The notes beneath the pieces were generated by a model. It saw only the letters and a list, made by a program, of their open reading frames with translations, did no database searches and was not told the DNA's origin. Below, in pieces: positions 16,723-24,102 of a stretch of 24,413 nucleotides of DNA. The stretch spans positions 1-24,413 of the forward strand of contig JAFGQJ010000220.1 of assembly GCA_016935715.1 (NCBI GenBank). Reading direction: 5' to 3'. A program made the position numbers and the translations under genes. How positions within the stretch are numbered: the first letter of the stretch is position 1; every line of letters begins with the position of its first letter. Source of the stretch: Spirochaetales bacterium. Lineage in GTDB: Bacteria; Spirochaetota; Spirochaetia; SZUA-6; DRHE01.

Positions 16723-16751
16723 ATCTTAGTTGTAAGCCCGGGGCTTGTCAA
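16723..16751 (-). promoter_or_regulatory. Sigma70-type promoter with palindromic operator for the peptide-uptake operon
   Basis: On the minus strand, a perfect TTGACA (16746-16751), 17-bp spacer and TAAGAT (16723-16728). The predicted start is near 16716, giving a leader of about 76 nt before the first ATG. The spacer contains AAGCCC-G-GGGCTT (16734-16746), a perfect 6-bp inverted repeat that reaches the -35 box, as expected for a repressor or activator site. Confidence 0.7.
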
Positions 16752-16756
16752 CGGTG

Positions 16757-17255
16757 GGGGCACCAGCAATTCTCGGCGAGCAGTTTTTCGCACCGGAGAG
16801 TTGAGGGGAGCTCGAATGCGGCCGCATTTATCTTGAAAAGGCAACTCAATGCAGCAATGAGAATTACAGGGGGACTGACAGCCTGTCGGACTCGGACTGT
16901 TGTTTTCAGCGCCGCCGCCGGCTACGGGACGGTTATTCTCCTGGACAGGAGATAATCGAGGGCCGTAATGGACGAAGTCCAGGCAATCCAGCATCATCGA
17001 CCTGTCCTTTATGTGATTGCCGGGTTATCTATCCGTGTAGCCTCCCACATCAAATCTCCATCGACGGCAGTTGCATCGAATCCACCCCTTCGTTCACCGG
17101 CAGCCGACCCTAAGCCCACCGGGCCGCCAGTCGCCAAAGAGGATGGTTGGAGCAATTCCATCTCTGCTACGGCTTTCCTTTATCAATAATCGACACTCAT
17201 GCCGTAATGACTTTGTCTGTCCAAATGAGAACTGCACAGGACCCCGGAAGACTCC
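16757..17255. other. Noncoding spacer of about 0.5 kb between two divergent genes
   Basis: I find no frame here with family similarity, a good ribosome binding site and useful length. Short open stretches exist on both strands but none is recognisable. The one clear structure is a 14-bp perfect palindrome at 16815-16828. The stretch may hold regulatory sites or decayed sequence. Confidence 0.5.
16815..16828. repeat. 14-bp perfect palindrome
   Basis: AATGCGGCCGCATT, symmetric about 16821/16822, in the spacer between the peptide-uptake operon and the ROK gene. It may be a dimeric-regulator site; no second copy was noticed in the window. Confidence 0.3.
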
Positions 17256-17285
17256 TTTACAAAGCCGCCTCAGGGTCTGTATAAT
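17256..17285 (+). promoter_or_regulatory. Sigma70-type promoter for the ROK-family gene
   Basis: TTTACA (17256-17261), 18-bp spacer and a perfect TATAAT (17280-17285). Transcription would begin near 17292, only about 13 nt before the ATG, so the leader is very short. Confidence 0.6.
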
Positions 17286-17304
17286 TTATTTTCAGAAAGA
17301 AATC

Positions 17305-18480
17305 ATGAAGACGAGACCACTGAGAAGCCGGGACGTCCGGGAGCGCAACGAAAAGCTCGTCCTCAAGCTGATCTACAACCGCAGGGGCGTATCCCAGTCC
17401 GAGGTGGCCGCGCTGACCGGTCTCAAGCCGCCCACCGTCTTCCGCATCTTCACCAACCTCGTGGATCAGGGCTTCATCCAGGAGTGCCGGACCGACCGGA
17501 TGAAGACCGAGAAAAAGGGGCGCAAACCATCGTTCTTCTGCGCGAACCCGGGCGCCTGCTACGCGATCGGGCTGGATTTCTGGTGGCAGTCGGCGGCGGT
17601 GCTGGTCGTCGACTTTTCAGGCCGGCCGGTCCACGAAGATCTGGTTCGATTCGAAGCCGGGATCGACGCGGAGCAGATGATGAGGCGGATCGAGGGTCTC
17701 ATAAGCAGCGCCGTGAGCAGCTCGGGCATCGAGGAGCGGAGGATCATCGGGATCGGCATCGGGGCTCCGGGAGTCGTCGACATCGAACGGGGAAAGATTC
17801 TCAAGTATCCCCGGGCGAAGGGGATGACCAACTACGGCATAAAAGACAGGATCGGCGAGGCTTTCGGCACTCCCGTCTATATCCACAACAACTGCTCGGT
17901 GATCGCCCTCGGTGAATACCGTTACGGCCGGGCCAGGGGTCAGGAATCGATGCTGGCGCTCCTGCTGCGGGCCGGGGTAGGAGGGGCGTTCATTCAGGAC
18001 GGCCGGGCTTTCGTGAACCAGAACAAGACCGCTCTGGAGGTAGGGCATCTCTCCGTGGACCTGGACGGCCGGCTGTGCGACTGCGGGGCCAGGGGATGCC
18101 TGGAGACTTACCTCTCGGAGGAGGCGATACTGAGGGAGATGGAGCAGGCCGGCCACGCTCCGAGCTGGGAGAACCTGGAAACGCTCCTGGAGCAGAAGGA
18201 GCCGGGGATCGTCGAGGCGATGACCCGGCTGGGGGATATCCTCTGCTCAGCGGTATGCAGCCTGGTCAACGTTCTGAATCCGCAGGCGGTGCTCATCGTG
18301 TCGATGCACAGATTCCTGTCCGATTATTTCGTCTCGAGGATCCGCCGGCGCCTGGAGAAGCTGGCCGTGGACAGCCAGCTGAGCACGGTCAAGGTGATCT
18401 CGGAGGCGTATCAGCCCACCATCGCCTGCAAGGGAGCGGCGGATCTCGTTTTCGATCGCTTCTTCGACGTGGGCAGGTGA
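17305..18480 (+). CDS. ROK-family transcriptional regulator
   Basis: 391 residues from ATG at 17305; AGAAAG upstream is a weak ribosome binding site. Residues of about 10-65 form a MarR-like winged helix-turn-helix (GVSQSEVAALTGLKPPTVFR), placing it with NagC/XylR-type repressors rather than free sugar kinases. The ROK domain follows: GIGIGAPGVVD near 150, IHNNCSVIALGEY near 193 and the zinc motif with H248, C258, C260 and C265. Active sugar kinases have a catalytic Asp in an ND pair; here the pair is N195-N196, so kinase activity is unlikely and the domain probably only senses a sugar. The gene ends 26 bp from the convergent transaldolase gene, whose operon is a candidate target along with its own promoter. 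Confidence 0.9.
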   Translation: MKTRPLRSRDVRERNEKLVLKLIYNRRGVSQSEVAALTGLKPPTVFRIFTNLVDQGFIQECRTDRMKTEKKGRKPSFFCANPGACYAIGLDFWWQSAAVLVVDFSGRPVHEDLVRFEAGIDAEQMMRRIEGLISSAVSSSGIEERRIIGIGIGAPGVVDIERGKILKYPRAKGMTNYGIKDRIGEAFGTPVYIHNNCSVIALGEYRYGRARGQESMLALLLRAGVGGAFIQDGRAFVNQNKTALEVGHLSVDLDGRLCDCGARGCLETYLSEEAILREMEQAGHAPSWENLETLLEQKEPGIVEAMTRLGDILCSAVCSLVNVLNPQAVLIVSMHRFLSDYFVSRIRRRLEKLAVDSQLSTVKVISEAYQPTIACKGAADLVFDRFFDVGR

Positions 18481-18506
18481 TCCGACAGGAACGCCCCGTC
18501 AGCGAG

Positions 18507-19151
18507 CTATTTCGGAACCTTCTCCCAGTCTTTCAGGAACTGCTCCAGCCCTATGTCCGTCATGGGGTGGTCGAAGAGCATTTTCATGATGTCGAAGCGC
18601 ATGGTGCAGACATCCGCCCCGATCAGCGCCGACTGCAGGACGTGCTCGGGATGCCGGATAGCCGCCACGATTATCTCCGTCTTGTATCCGTAGTTGCAGT
18701 AGATCTGCCTGATCTGCCGCACCAGTTCCATGCCCTCCTGGTTGATATAGTCCAGCCGGCCGACGAACGGGCTGATGTAGGCTGCGCCTACTTTGGCGGC
18801 CAGCAGAGCCTGGCTGGCGCTGTAGTTGAGGGTCATGTTGGTCTTGATGCCCATCTCCGTCAGTTTCTTCACCGCCTTGAACCCTTCCCGGATTACAGGG
18901 ACCTTGACCACGATGTTCTTGTGGATCTTGCTGATTTCCCGGGCTTCCTTGATGATCCCCTCGGCGTCCAGGCTGACCGCCTCGGCGCTGATCGGCCCGT
19001 CCACCACGGCGCAGATCTCTTCGATGACGGTGAGGAATTTTTTGCCAGATGCCGCCACGTGGGTCGGGTTGGTCGTTACGCCGTCCACGATCCCCCAGCT
19101 CCAGGCCTCCTTGATCTCGTCGATCATTGCCGTGTCGATGAAAAGCTTCAT
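18507..19151 (-). CDS. TalC-type transaldolase (FSA/small transaldolase family)
   Basis: 214 residues, the short transaldolase length, from ATG at 19151 with GGAGGATCG upstream. It transfers a dihydroxyacetone unit between sugar phosphates through a Schiff base on K83 (NIVVKVPV). Other active-site landmarks are D6 in LFIDTA, VTTNPT (25-30), and the AAIRHPEHV segment near 163. The residue that separates transaldolase (Phe) from fructose-6-phosphate aldolase (Tyr131 in E. coli FSA) is F129 in ISPFVGRLD, so transaldolase is favoured. Some relatives act on 6-deoxy-6-sulfofructose in the sulfo-transaldolase pathway; nothing here proves that. It is the last gene of the run but has its own likely promoter. 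Confidence 0.9.
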   Translation of the reverse strand: MKLFIDTAMIDEIKEAWSWGIVDGVTTNPTHVAASGKKFLTVIEEICAVVDGPISAEAVSLDAEGIIKEAREISKIHKNIVVKVPVIREGFKAVKKLTEMGIKTNMTLNYSASQALLAAKVGAAYISPFVGRLDYINQEGMELVRQIRQIYCNYGYKTEIIVAAIRHPEHVLQSALIGADVCTMRFDIMKMLFDHPMTDIGLEQFLKDWEKVPK

Positions 19152-19229
19152 TATTCGATCCTCCTCGATAGGTTTGTCTCAGGCGGTCGTGCCTCCCGAA
19201 AGAGGGAGCAGCGCCCGTGTTGAATCCCG

Positions 19230-19258
19230 ATTGTATCCGGATCCTGCTCCAGAGTCAT
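19230..19258 (-). promoter_or_regulatory. Probable internal promoter for the transaldolase gene
   Basis: On the minus strand, ATGACT (19253-19258), 17-bp spacer and TACAAT (19230-19235), within the 129-bp gap after the transporter gene. The leader of about 70 nt contains a hairpin with one bulged base (19190-19210). Confidence 0.4.
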
Positions 19259-19280
19259 CCACCCGCCGGCCCGGCCTGTC

Positions 19281-20459
19281 TCATGCGGGAAGCAGCGCGT
19301 TGATCGGCCCCCGCAGGATCTGAACCAGGATGAAGCTGATCAGACCGACGGAGACCGCGGCCATCAGGCCGATCAGAAAAGGTTTGATCGTCAGCTGCTT
19401 GAGCTTCGAAAACTGAGTGCTCAGACCCGCGGCGGCGATGGCAATGGAAAGCAGATAGGTGGCCGCCTCTTTTATAACCGAGTAGAATGCCGTCCAGGAT
19501 TCCGGGGTCCCCCAGAAGAGGAATCTTCCCGACTGCCCGGCTGTGAAGGCATCGCCGATCGAGCGAAACACGGCGAAGGCCAGGAAGCCCAGCACGAAGG
19601 TGGGAAAAAGCTTGAGAACGTTGACCCGCCGGGCACCGCCGGCCGGATCGCCGCCGGCCGGATCGACAGCCTCGGAGTTCCGGCGTCCGTACATCACCGA
19701 CAGGATCGGGATGACCGCCATCATGAAGGTATTGCGGACCAGCTTGGTGGTGATGGCGATCCTGGAGACCTCCCGGTTCCAGATCTGGTCGTAGATGAAG
19801 GCAGCCCCGGTTACCTGGGAGGTGTCGTGAACCGCGGTACCCAGAAAGATTCCGGCCTGTCCCAGGTTGAGACGGAGCACCAGCTCGACGAGGTAGGGGT
19901 ACACCAGCGTGGCCAGCAGGCCGAAGATCGTGATGGTGCTGATCGCGTAGGCGGTTTCCTCCTCCCTGGCGCCGATGGTCGGTGCGGTGGCCACGATGGC
20001 GCTCACCCCGCAGATGGCCGTGCCCGCGGCGATCAGGGTGCCGAGCCGGTTGCTCACCTTGAATATCCGCGCGTAGAGACTGGCCAGGACGATGCCTGCG
20101 GTGATGCAGATGACCACCACGACGACCGCGACCAGGCCGATCTTGGCGATCGCCAGAATGCTCAGGCGGATTCCCAGGAAGATGATCCCCAGCCTGAGCA
20201 GCTTGGCCACGCAGAATTTGAATCCCGGCTCGAATATCTTCGGAAATTTGATGATATTGCGGAGCAGAATGCCCAGAATGATGGCCAGGAGAAAGGTGGA
20301 TACCGGGGATGACTGCAGGTTGAACCGGGCTTTGAAGAACTCACCCAGATACCTGGCCGCAAGCAGAGATAGCAGCATGACGGCAACCGCAACCACCGTT
20401 CCGGGAATCACGGTCAGTACCTTTTCCGTGCCGAACAGGCTCTTCAGCAATTTTTTCAC
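19281..20459 (-). CDS. YeiH-family putative sulfate/sulfite exporter (UPF0324)
   Basis: 392 residues from GTG at 20459, with GGGAGGA at ideal spacing and 15 bp after the PGK gene. It is a membrane protein of about ten predicted helices. Family hallmarks are LLRLGIIFLGIRLS near 88, GTAICGVSAIVATAP near 145, EEETAYAISTITIFG near 165 and GTAVHDTSQVTGAA near 205. The family is annotated as sulfate exporter on limited evidence, and members often sit near genes that release sulfite or sulfate from organosulfur compounds. A cytoplasmic or periplasmic linker holds a duplicated DPAGG. Placement between glycolytic genes is unusual. It may remove an inorganic anion made by the pathway, but the true substrate is unknown. 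Confidence 0.88.
   Translation of the reverse strand: MKKLLKSLFGTEKVLTVIPGTVVAVAVMLLSLLAARYLGEFFKARFNLQSSPVSTFLLAIILGILLRNIIKFPKIFEPGFKFCVAKLLRLGIIFLGIRLSILAIAKIGLVAVVVVVICITAGIVLASLYARIFKVSNRLGTLIAAGTAICGVSAIVATAPTIGAREEETAYAISTITIFGLLATLVYPYLVELVLRLNLGQAGIFLGTAVHDTSQVTGAAFIYDQIWNREVSRIAITTKLVRNTFMMAVIPILSVMYGRRNSEAVDPAGGDPAGGARRVNVLKLFPTFVLGFLAFAVFRSIGDAFTAGQSGRFLFWGTPESWTAFYSVIKEAATYLLSIAIAAAGLSTQFSKLKQLTIKPFLIGLMAAVSVGLISFILVQILRGPINALLPA
19637..19665. repeat. Two-copy 15-bp tandem repeat in the exporter gene
   Basis: The unit cgccggccggatcg occurs at 19637-19650 and 19652-19665 and encodes DPAGG twice on the minus strand, in a loop between membrane segments. The in-frame length change suggests slippage. 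Confidence 0.8.
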
Positions 20460-20474
20460 TCGAATTCCTCCCTT

Positions 20475-21746
20475 TTACTTTGTCTGCAAGATCTTGCGGC
20501 CGAACCTGTCGGCCGATTTTTCCAACGCCTCCACGACAGCCAGCTTCTCCCCCGAGAGGAAACGGATCAGGCCGCCCCCTGCCGTGCTGATGAAGGAGAT
20601 GCCGTCCTGGATCCCGAACAGCCCGGCCGCGGCGATGGAGTCCCCCCCTCCCAGCACGGAGAATGCCTGGGCGGAGGCGACCGCCTCCCAGAGCCGCCTG
20701 GTTCCCAGGTCGAACGGAGGATTCTCGTAGATGCCGGCCGGTCCGTTGACGAACACAGTCTGCGACTCCCCGATGAGTCCGCAGTAGGTGCCGATGGTCT
20801 TTTCGCCGATGTCGGCGATCGCAGCCTCATTGGGAACCCGGTCTGCCGCCACTTCCAGCCGCTGCCCGCCGCTGTCCACGGCGAAGTCTTCCGGGCAGAT
20901 GATTTTGTCGGGGTGGCTTTCCAGGCTCTCCCGGGCCGCGGGAACGAACTCCAGGAGATTCTTCTTTTCGAGGTAGGATTCGCTGGCCTTGCCCAGGTCG
21001 TATCCCTTGGCTTTCAGCACGACCTGAGCCGCCAGGCCGGTGGTGAGGATCCTGTCCGCCGACCCGTCGTCCAGGGCGCAGCGCATCATCTTGAAGGCAT
21101 CGAGTATCTTGGCCCCGCCCAGGACGAAAATGCAGGGCCGCCGCGGATTGCTTCTGATTCTCGTGAGTGTATCGATCTCCTCCTCGAACAGCCTGCCGGC
21201 GGCCGAGGGAAGAAGCTCGGGAAAGCCCACCAGGGTCGGCTGGGACCGATGAACCGCGGCGAAGGCGTCGCACACGTAGTAGTCCGCCAGGGGCGCCAGC
21301 CTGCGCACGACGGTCGTGCCGGCCTGCTGCTCGGCAGACAGCTTGACCTCCTTCTCGAAGATGATCGTCTCTTCCGTATAGATCCGCACGTTGTCCAGGA
21401 GCAGGATTTCACCGGGCTTCATCCCCCGCACCTTTTCGAGGGCGAAGGGCCCGGCCACATCATCCACGTACTCCACCTTCACGCCCAGAAAGGTGGACAG
21501 CAGCTCCGCATGCTCCTCGAGCACGGTGAAGTTCTGGTATTCTATGGGATCCGCCTGGTGGGCCAGGATGACCAACCGCGCTTTCTTGGCGTTGAGCTCC
21601 TCGATCGTCTTCAGGCTCCTGCGGATCCGCGTCGGATCTTTGATCTTCTTCGAGCTGTCGACGGGGCTGTTGATATCCACCCGCAGGAGAACCGTTTTGC
21701 CTTCCACCGGCAGGTCGTCGAGAGTGAGGATACGGTTGTCGATCAA
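20475..21746 (-). CDS. pgk: Phosphoglycerate kinase, archaeal-type
   Basis: 423 residues from TTG at 21746, which overlaps the stop of the GAPDH gene and has GGAGAG 5 nt upstream; no ATG fits. PGK transfers phosphate from 1,3-bisphosphoglycerate to ADP. The N-domain shows KTVLLRVDINSPVD (near 13-26), the His/Arg region reads VCDAFAAVHRSQPTLVGFP, then LGGAKILDAFKMM, GEKTIGTYCGLI, NGPAGIYE and GGGDSIAAAG. The AFAAVHRSQPTLVGF form and the late STAGGGLIRFLSGEKL resemble archaeal PGKs more than the usual bacterial ones. With the upstream GAPDH it forms an ATP-yielding pair of steps from glyceraldehyde 3-phosphate. The same frame stays open upstream behind the GAPDH gene, but that is not a fusion. 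Confidence 0.92.
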   Translation of the reverse strand: MIDNRILTLDDLPVEGKTVLLRVDINSPVDSSKKIKDPTRIRRSLKTIEELNAKKARLVILAHQADPIEYQNFTVLEEHAELLSTFLGVKVEYVDDVAGPFALEKVRGMKPGEILLLDNVRIYTEETIIFEKEVKLSAEQQAGTTVVRRLAPLADYYVCDAFAAVHRSQPTLVGFPELLPSAAGRLFEEEIDTLTRIRSNPRRPCIFVLGGAKILDAFKMMRCALDDGSADRILTTGLAAQVVLKAKGYDLGKASESYLEKKNLLEFVPAARESLESHPDKIICPEDFAVDSGGQRLEVAADRVPNEAAIADIGEKTIGTYCGLIGESQTVFVNGPAGIYENPPFDLGTRRLWEAVASAQAFSVLGGGDSIAAAGLFGIQDGISFISTAGGGLIRFLSGEKLAVVEALEKSADRFGRKILQTK

Positions 21747-22771
21747 ACCAGCTCTCCGATTCTGAGGTATTTGTTCGTCTCGTTGATCGCCTCCAGGTAG
21801 TCGGACTGCAGCTTCATGGCGGCCCGGATCGCGTCGATGTTCTCCGGGATCACGATCGCCTCCTGGGGAATCATCTGGGTGAACCAGACCTCCCTGCCGT
21901 CCACGTGGATCATCTCGTCCCACACCGGGCATTCGTACATGTCCGCCCTGGGCAGCCCCAGATCGCGGCAGTAGTCGAAGATGTGGGAGTTGGAGATGAA
22001 GCCGTCCTCGATCTTGAACATGACGATCCTCGGATTCGTCTGGAAGATTTCGATGATCTGCTCTTTCGAGGTTTCCTTCTTGCACATCAGCTGCAGGGTC
22101 TGGACGTGGCCGTGGGTGATGGGCAGGGTCACCACCACTGTGAATGCCTTGATGTGGGGGCTCACCGCCATGATGTCCTCGCACTGGTGGGAGGGGACTT
22201 TTTGAACGATCGCCGCATCGACCGGGCCTTTGTGGGTTTCCGACACGTCCGCCGCCCGGCGGATGATGACCACGTTCACCTTCTCCACGCCGATCCTCCT
22301 GTCCACCGTGTTGATGCAGCGGGCCATACCCGTGGTATTGCAGGAAAGGATCTGGATGTAGCTCTCCCCATACGCCTTTTCGTAGTTGGCCATGGAATTG
22401 AACTGCACGTCCCCGACTCCCGTCTTTTCCCCGGCCTGGAAGGTGGCCCTGACCCCCGCCGCTTCGTACTTCTTGCGATTTTCCGCTCCGACGCCGGGGG
22501 TGGTGGCGTCGCAGACGATATCCACTTTCTCGAGCAGGTCCTCCAGCGTTCCGGCCACCTTGCCTCCGGCTTTCTCCAGGTCCTTGACCTTCTCGGGCAC
22601 GGCGCAGTACAGGGGGATATCTTTCCTTGACTTGATCAGCGCCCGCACCGGCACGGTGGGAGCAACGTCGCACACCCCCACCAGCTCCATGTCCCCCTGT
22701 GCAGCCACTCCGTCGGCGATCCTCTCTCCGATCGTTCCGTAGCCGACGACTCCAACTTTTACCTTCGCCAT
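21743..22771 (-). CDS. Glyceraldehyde-3-phosphate dehydrogenase, type II (archaeal-type)
   Basis: 342 residues from ATG at 22771, with GGAGG 9 nt upstream. It oxidises glyceraldehyde 3-phosphate to 1,3-bisphosphoglycerate with NAD(P). The Rossmann start VKVGVVGYGTIGERIADGVAAQ, DIVCDATTPGVGAENRKKYE, catalytic C144 in ILSCNTTGMAR, NVVIIRRAAD and VPSHQCEDI match archaeal type II GAPDH. The bacterial enzyme has a different Cys segment (SNASCTTNC) and is otherwise poorly alignable. The C-terminal VIPENIDAIRAAMKLQ is also archaeal-like. It directly overlaps the archaeal-type PGK gene, so the two probably moved as a pair. A role acting only in gluconeogenesis, or on another aldehyde, cannot be excluded. 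Confidence 0.92.
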   Translation of the reverse strand: MAKVKVGVVGYGTIGERIADGVAAQGDMELVGVCDVAPTVPVRALIKSRKDIPLYCAVPEKVKDLEKAGGKVAGTLEDLLEKVDIVCDATTPGVGAENRKKYEAAGVRATFQAGEKTGVGDVQFNSMANYEKAYGESYIQILSCNTTGMARCINTVDRRIGVEKVNVVIIRRAADVSETHKGPVDAAIVQKVPSHQCEDIMAVSPHIKAFTVVVTLPITHGHVQTLQLMCKKETSKEQIIEIFQTNPRIVMFKIEDGFISNSHIFDYCRDLGLPRADMYECPVWDEMIHVDGREVWFTQMIPQEAIVIPENIDAIRAAMKLQSDYLEAINETNKYLRIGELV

Positions 22772-22795
22772 GATTGGATACCTCCGTTGATTCTT

Positions 22796-23920
22796 CTAGT
22801 ATCGTGACACCACGCTCGCGCAACTGCTGCGCAGCGGGCCTTCGTTCGCGCGTATCGCCTCCAGCATGTCCCGTGCCGTCACACTTCGCCCTCCGCCGCG
22901 GCTCACCGAGCTCGCGGCGTCCGCCAGAATGCTGCGGGCGGCGTCCGCCAGGAAATCAAAGCAGGCGGACAGCACGTTCTGCCAGCCGGGACGGGCCAGG
23001 GCGGTGGCGTGCACGAAGCGCAGCAGCGCCTGGCGGCGGATCCACTCGGCCAGATACCCGGCAAGTCTTTCCGCGGCTCCGTCGGTCAGCTCGCTGTCCT
23101 GCGGGTGCTCCCGCCGGGTATCTCCAGACTCGTTGCCCCCATGCCCCGCCGCTGCTGCCGGCTCCCTGCCGAACTTCTCCACTATGCCCTCGACGATGCG
23201 CGCGGCGGCCTGCGGATCCGTGATGTTGCCGGCGCCGGCCATGCTCCCTGCCAGGGCTCCGGCTGCTTCCTCGAAGTACGCCGAGACCCGGGAGACCCAC
23301 CGGAAGCTCAGCCCGCGCTCGATCAATTGCATACAGACCGAGCGCATCAGCTCGGGCTCCGCGTACACACCCATCGCCCTGAGGGAATTGCGGATCACGC
23401 GGTAGCGGGCCGAGGCCTCCGGCATCTGCAGGGCACCCGGCCGCTCCAGCGCTTCGATTCGAAACGCCTCCTCGATCTGCCCGGTCGTCAGCGGATCCCC
23501 TTGGCCGACCCCCGGGCAGGTGTGATCCACGCTCATCTCCAGCTGCTCGTATACGTCCCGAATCAGGGGATAGGTGCGGCAGTACAGGGGTCTGTGGCCG
23601 TACACCGAGCAGCGGGCGTTTCCGTCGAGATAGCAGCAGCCCTCCGCTCTCCCGTTTTCCATGAAGGCCCGGATCCCGCCTCCGGTCACGCTCTCTGTGA
23701 GCCTGATGCCGGGGCAGGCTTCGGGATCGGCCACCTCCCGCAGGCGATCCAGGTCGAGCTCGGTCAGCGGGACTCTGTACGTTCTGCAGCACAGGCCGCA
23801 ATCCGGCAGACAGCGGAAGCTCAGTCCCCGGGCGAATGAGCTCCCGTACTGATAGCTTTCCGTTCCCAGCCGGACGGTTCCATGCAGGACGGATCCGGCC
23901 TCGCTCACCAGGTCGTTCAT
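22796..23920 (-). CDS. YkgJ-like Cys-cluster protein (CxxxCxxCC) with alanine-rich C-terminal extension
   Basis: 374 residues from ATG at 23920; TTG at 23929 in the same frame is closer to GGGGA and is a real alternative. Residues about 33-140 form a YkgJ/FliB-type metal-binding domain: C37-x3-C41-x2-C44-C45, then C95-C96 in EGCCYLDG, C104 in ARCSVYGHRP, C114 in YCRTYPL and C135. Such domains are thought to hold Zn or an Fe-S cluster, and one group includes flagellin lysine N-methylases. The rest is helical and Ala-rich, with a polar linker near 260-285, and is not recognisable to me. It is the first gene before GAPDH (24-bp gap), so it may share that operon, although the functional link is unclear. 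Confidence 0.75.
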   Translation of the reverse strand: MNDLVSEAGSVLHGTVRLGTESYQYGSSFARGLSFRCLPDCGLCCRTYRVPLTELDLDRLREVADPEACPGIRLTESVTGGGIRAFMENGRAEGCCYLDGNARCSVYGHRPLYCRTYPLIRDVYEQLEMSVDHTCPGVGQGDPLTTGQIEEAFRIEALERPGALQMPEASARYRVIRNSLRAMGVYAEPELMRSVCMQLIERGLSFRWVSRVSAYFEEAAGALAGSMAGAGNITDPQAAARIVEGIVEKFGREPAAAAGHGGNESGDTRREHPQDSELTDGAAERLAGYLAEWIRRQALLRFVHATALARPGWQNVLSACFDFLADAARSILADAASSVSRGGGRSVTARDMLEAIRANEGPLRSSCASVVSRY

Positions 23921-23956
23921 GGAAGTCAACCGTTCCCCGCCACTACCCCGCTGGTC

Positions 23957-23985
23957 TTGAAATAATTACTTTCCTAAAGTAATAT
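23957..23985 (+). promoter_or_regulatory. Promoter overlapping a 19-bp palindromic operator
   Basis: TTGAAA (23957-23962), 17-bp spacer and TAATAT (23980-23985) on the plus strand. The spacer and part of the -10 box are covered by ATTACTTT-CCT-AAAGTAAT (23965-23983), a perfect 8-bp inverted repeat. This is the expected layout for a dimeric repressor site, and the region is markedly AT-rich compared with the rest. It lies 45 bp before the minus-strand Cys-cluster gene, so one regulator could serve both directions. Confidence 0.6.
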
Positions 23986-24102
23986 TCTTGATACGGGTAC
24001 TATTTCCGATATCGAAGGCTGTGTCAAGAGGCAGCCCCCTGTTTCCCGGGACGGCCGCGAAACCGTGCACGCCGAAGGAAGCTGCAGGAGCGTGAGCGAA
24101 AC

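Noticed and set aside
16815..16955. Short plus-strand frame ending at 16955 that might be a small protein
   Set aside because: No convincing ribosome binding site, no motif and no conservation evidence, so it was left as part of the noncoding spacer.
18507..19151. Initial reading of the small transaldolase as fructose-6-phosphate aldolase because of Y110
   Set aside because: Counting from the Schiff-base Lys shows that the deciding Tyr131 of FSA aligns with F129 in SPFVGR. Y110 matches a different position, so transaldolase is favoured.
18075..19223. A 382-codon plus-strand frame spanning the ROK gene end and the transaldolase
   Set aside because: It overlaps two real genes on opposite strands and resembles no family.
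20475..22823. A 782-codon frame that looks like a protein fused to the N-terminus of PGK
   Set aside because: The upstream part is an Arg/Gly-rich out-of-frame reading of the GAPDH gene. PGK starts properly at the TTG at 21746 with its own ribosome binding site.
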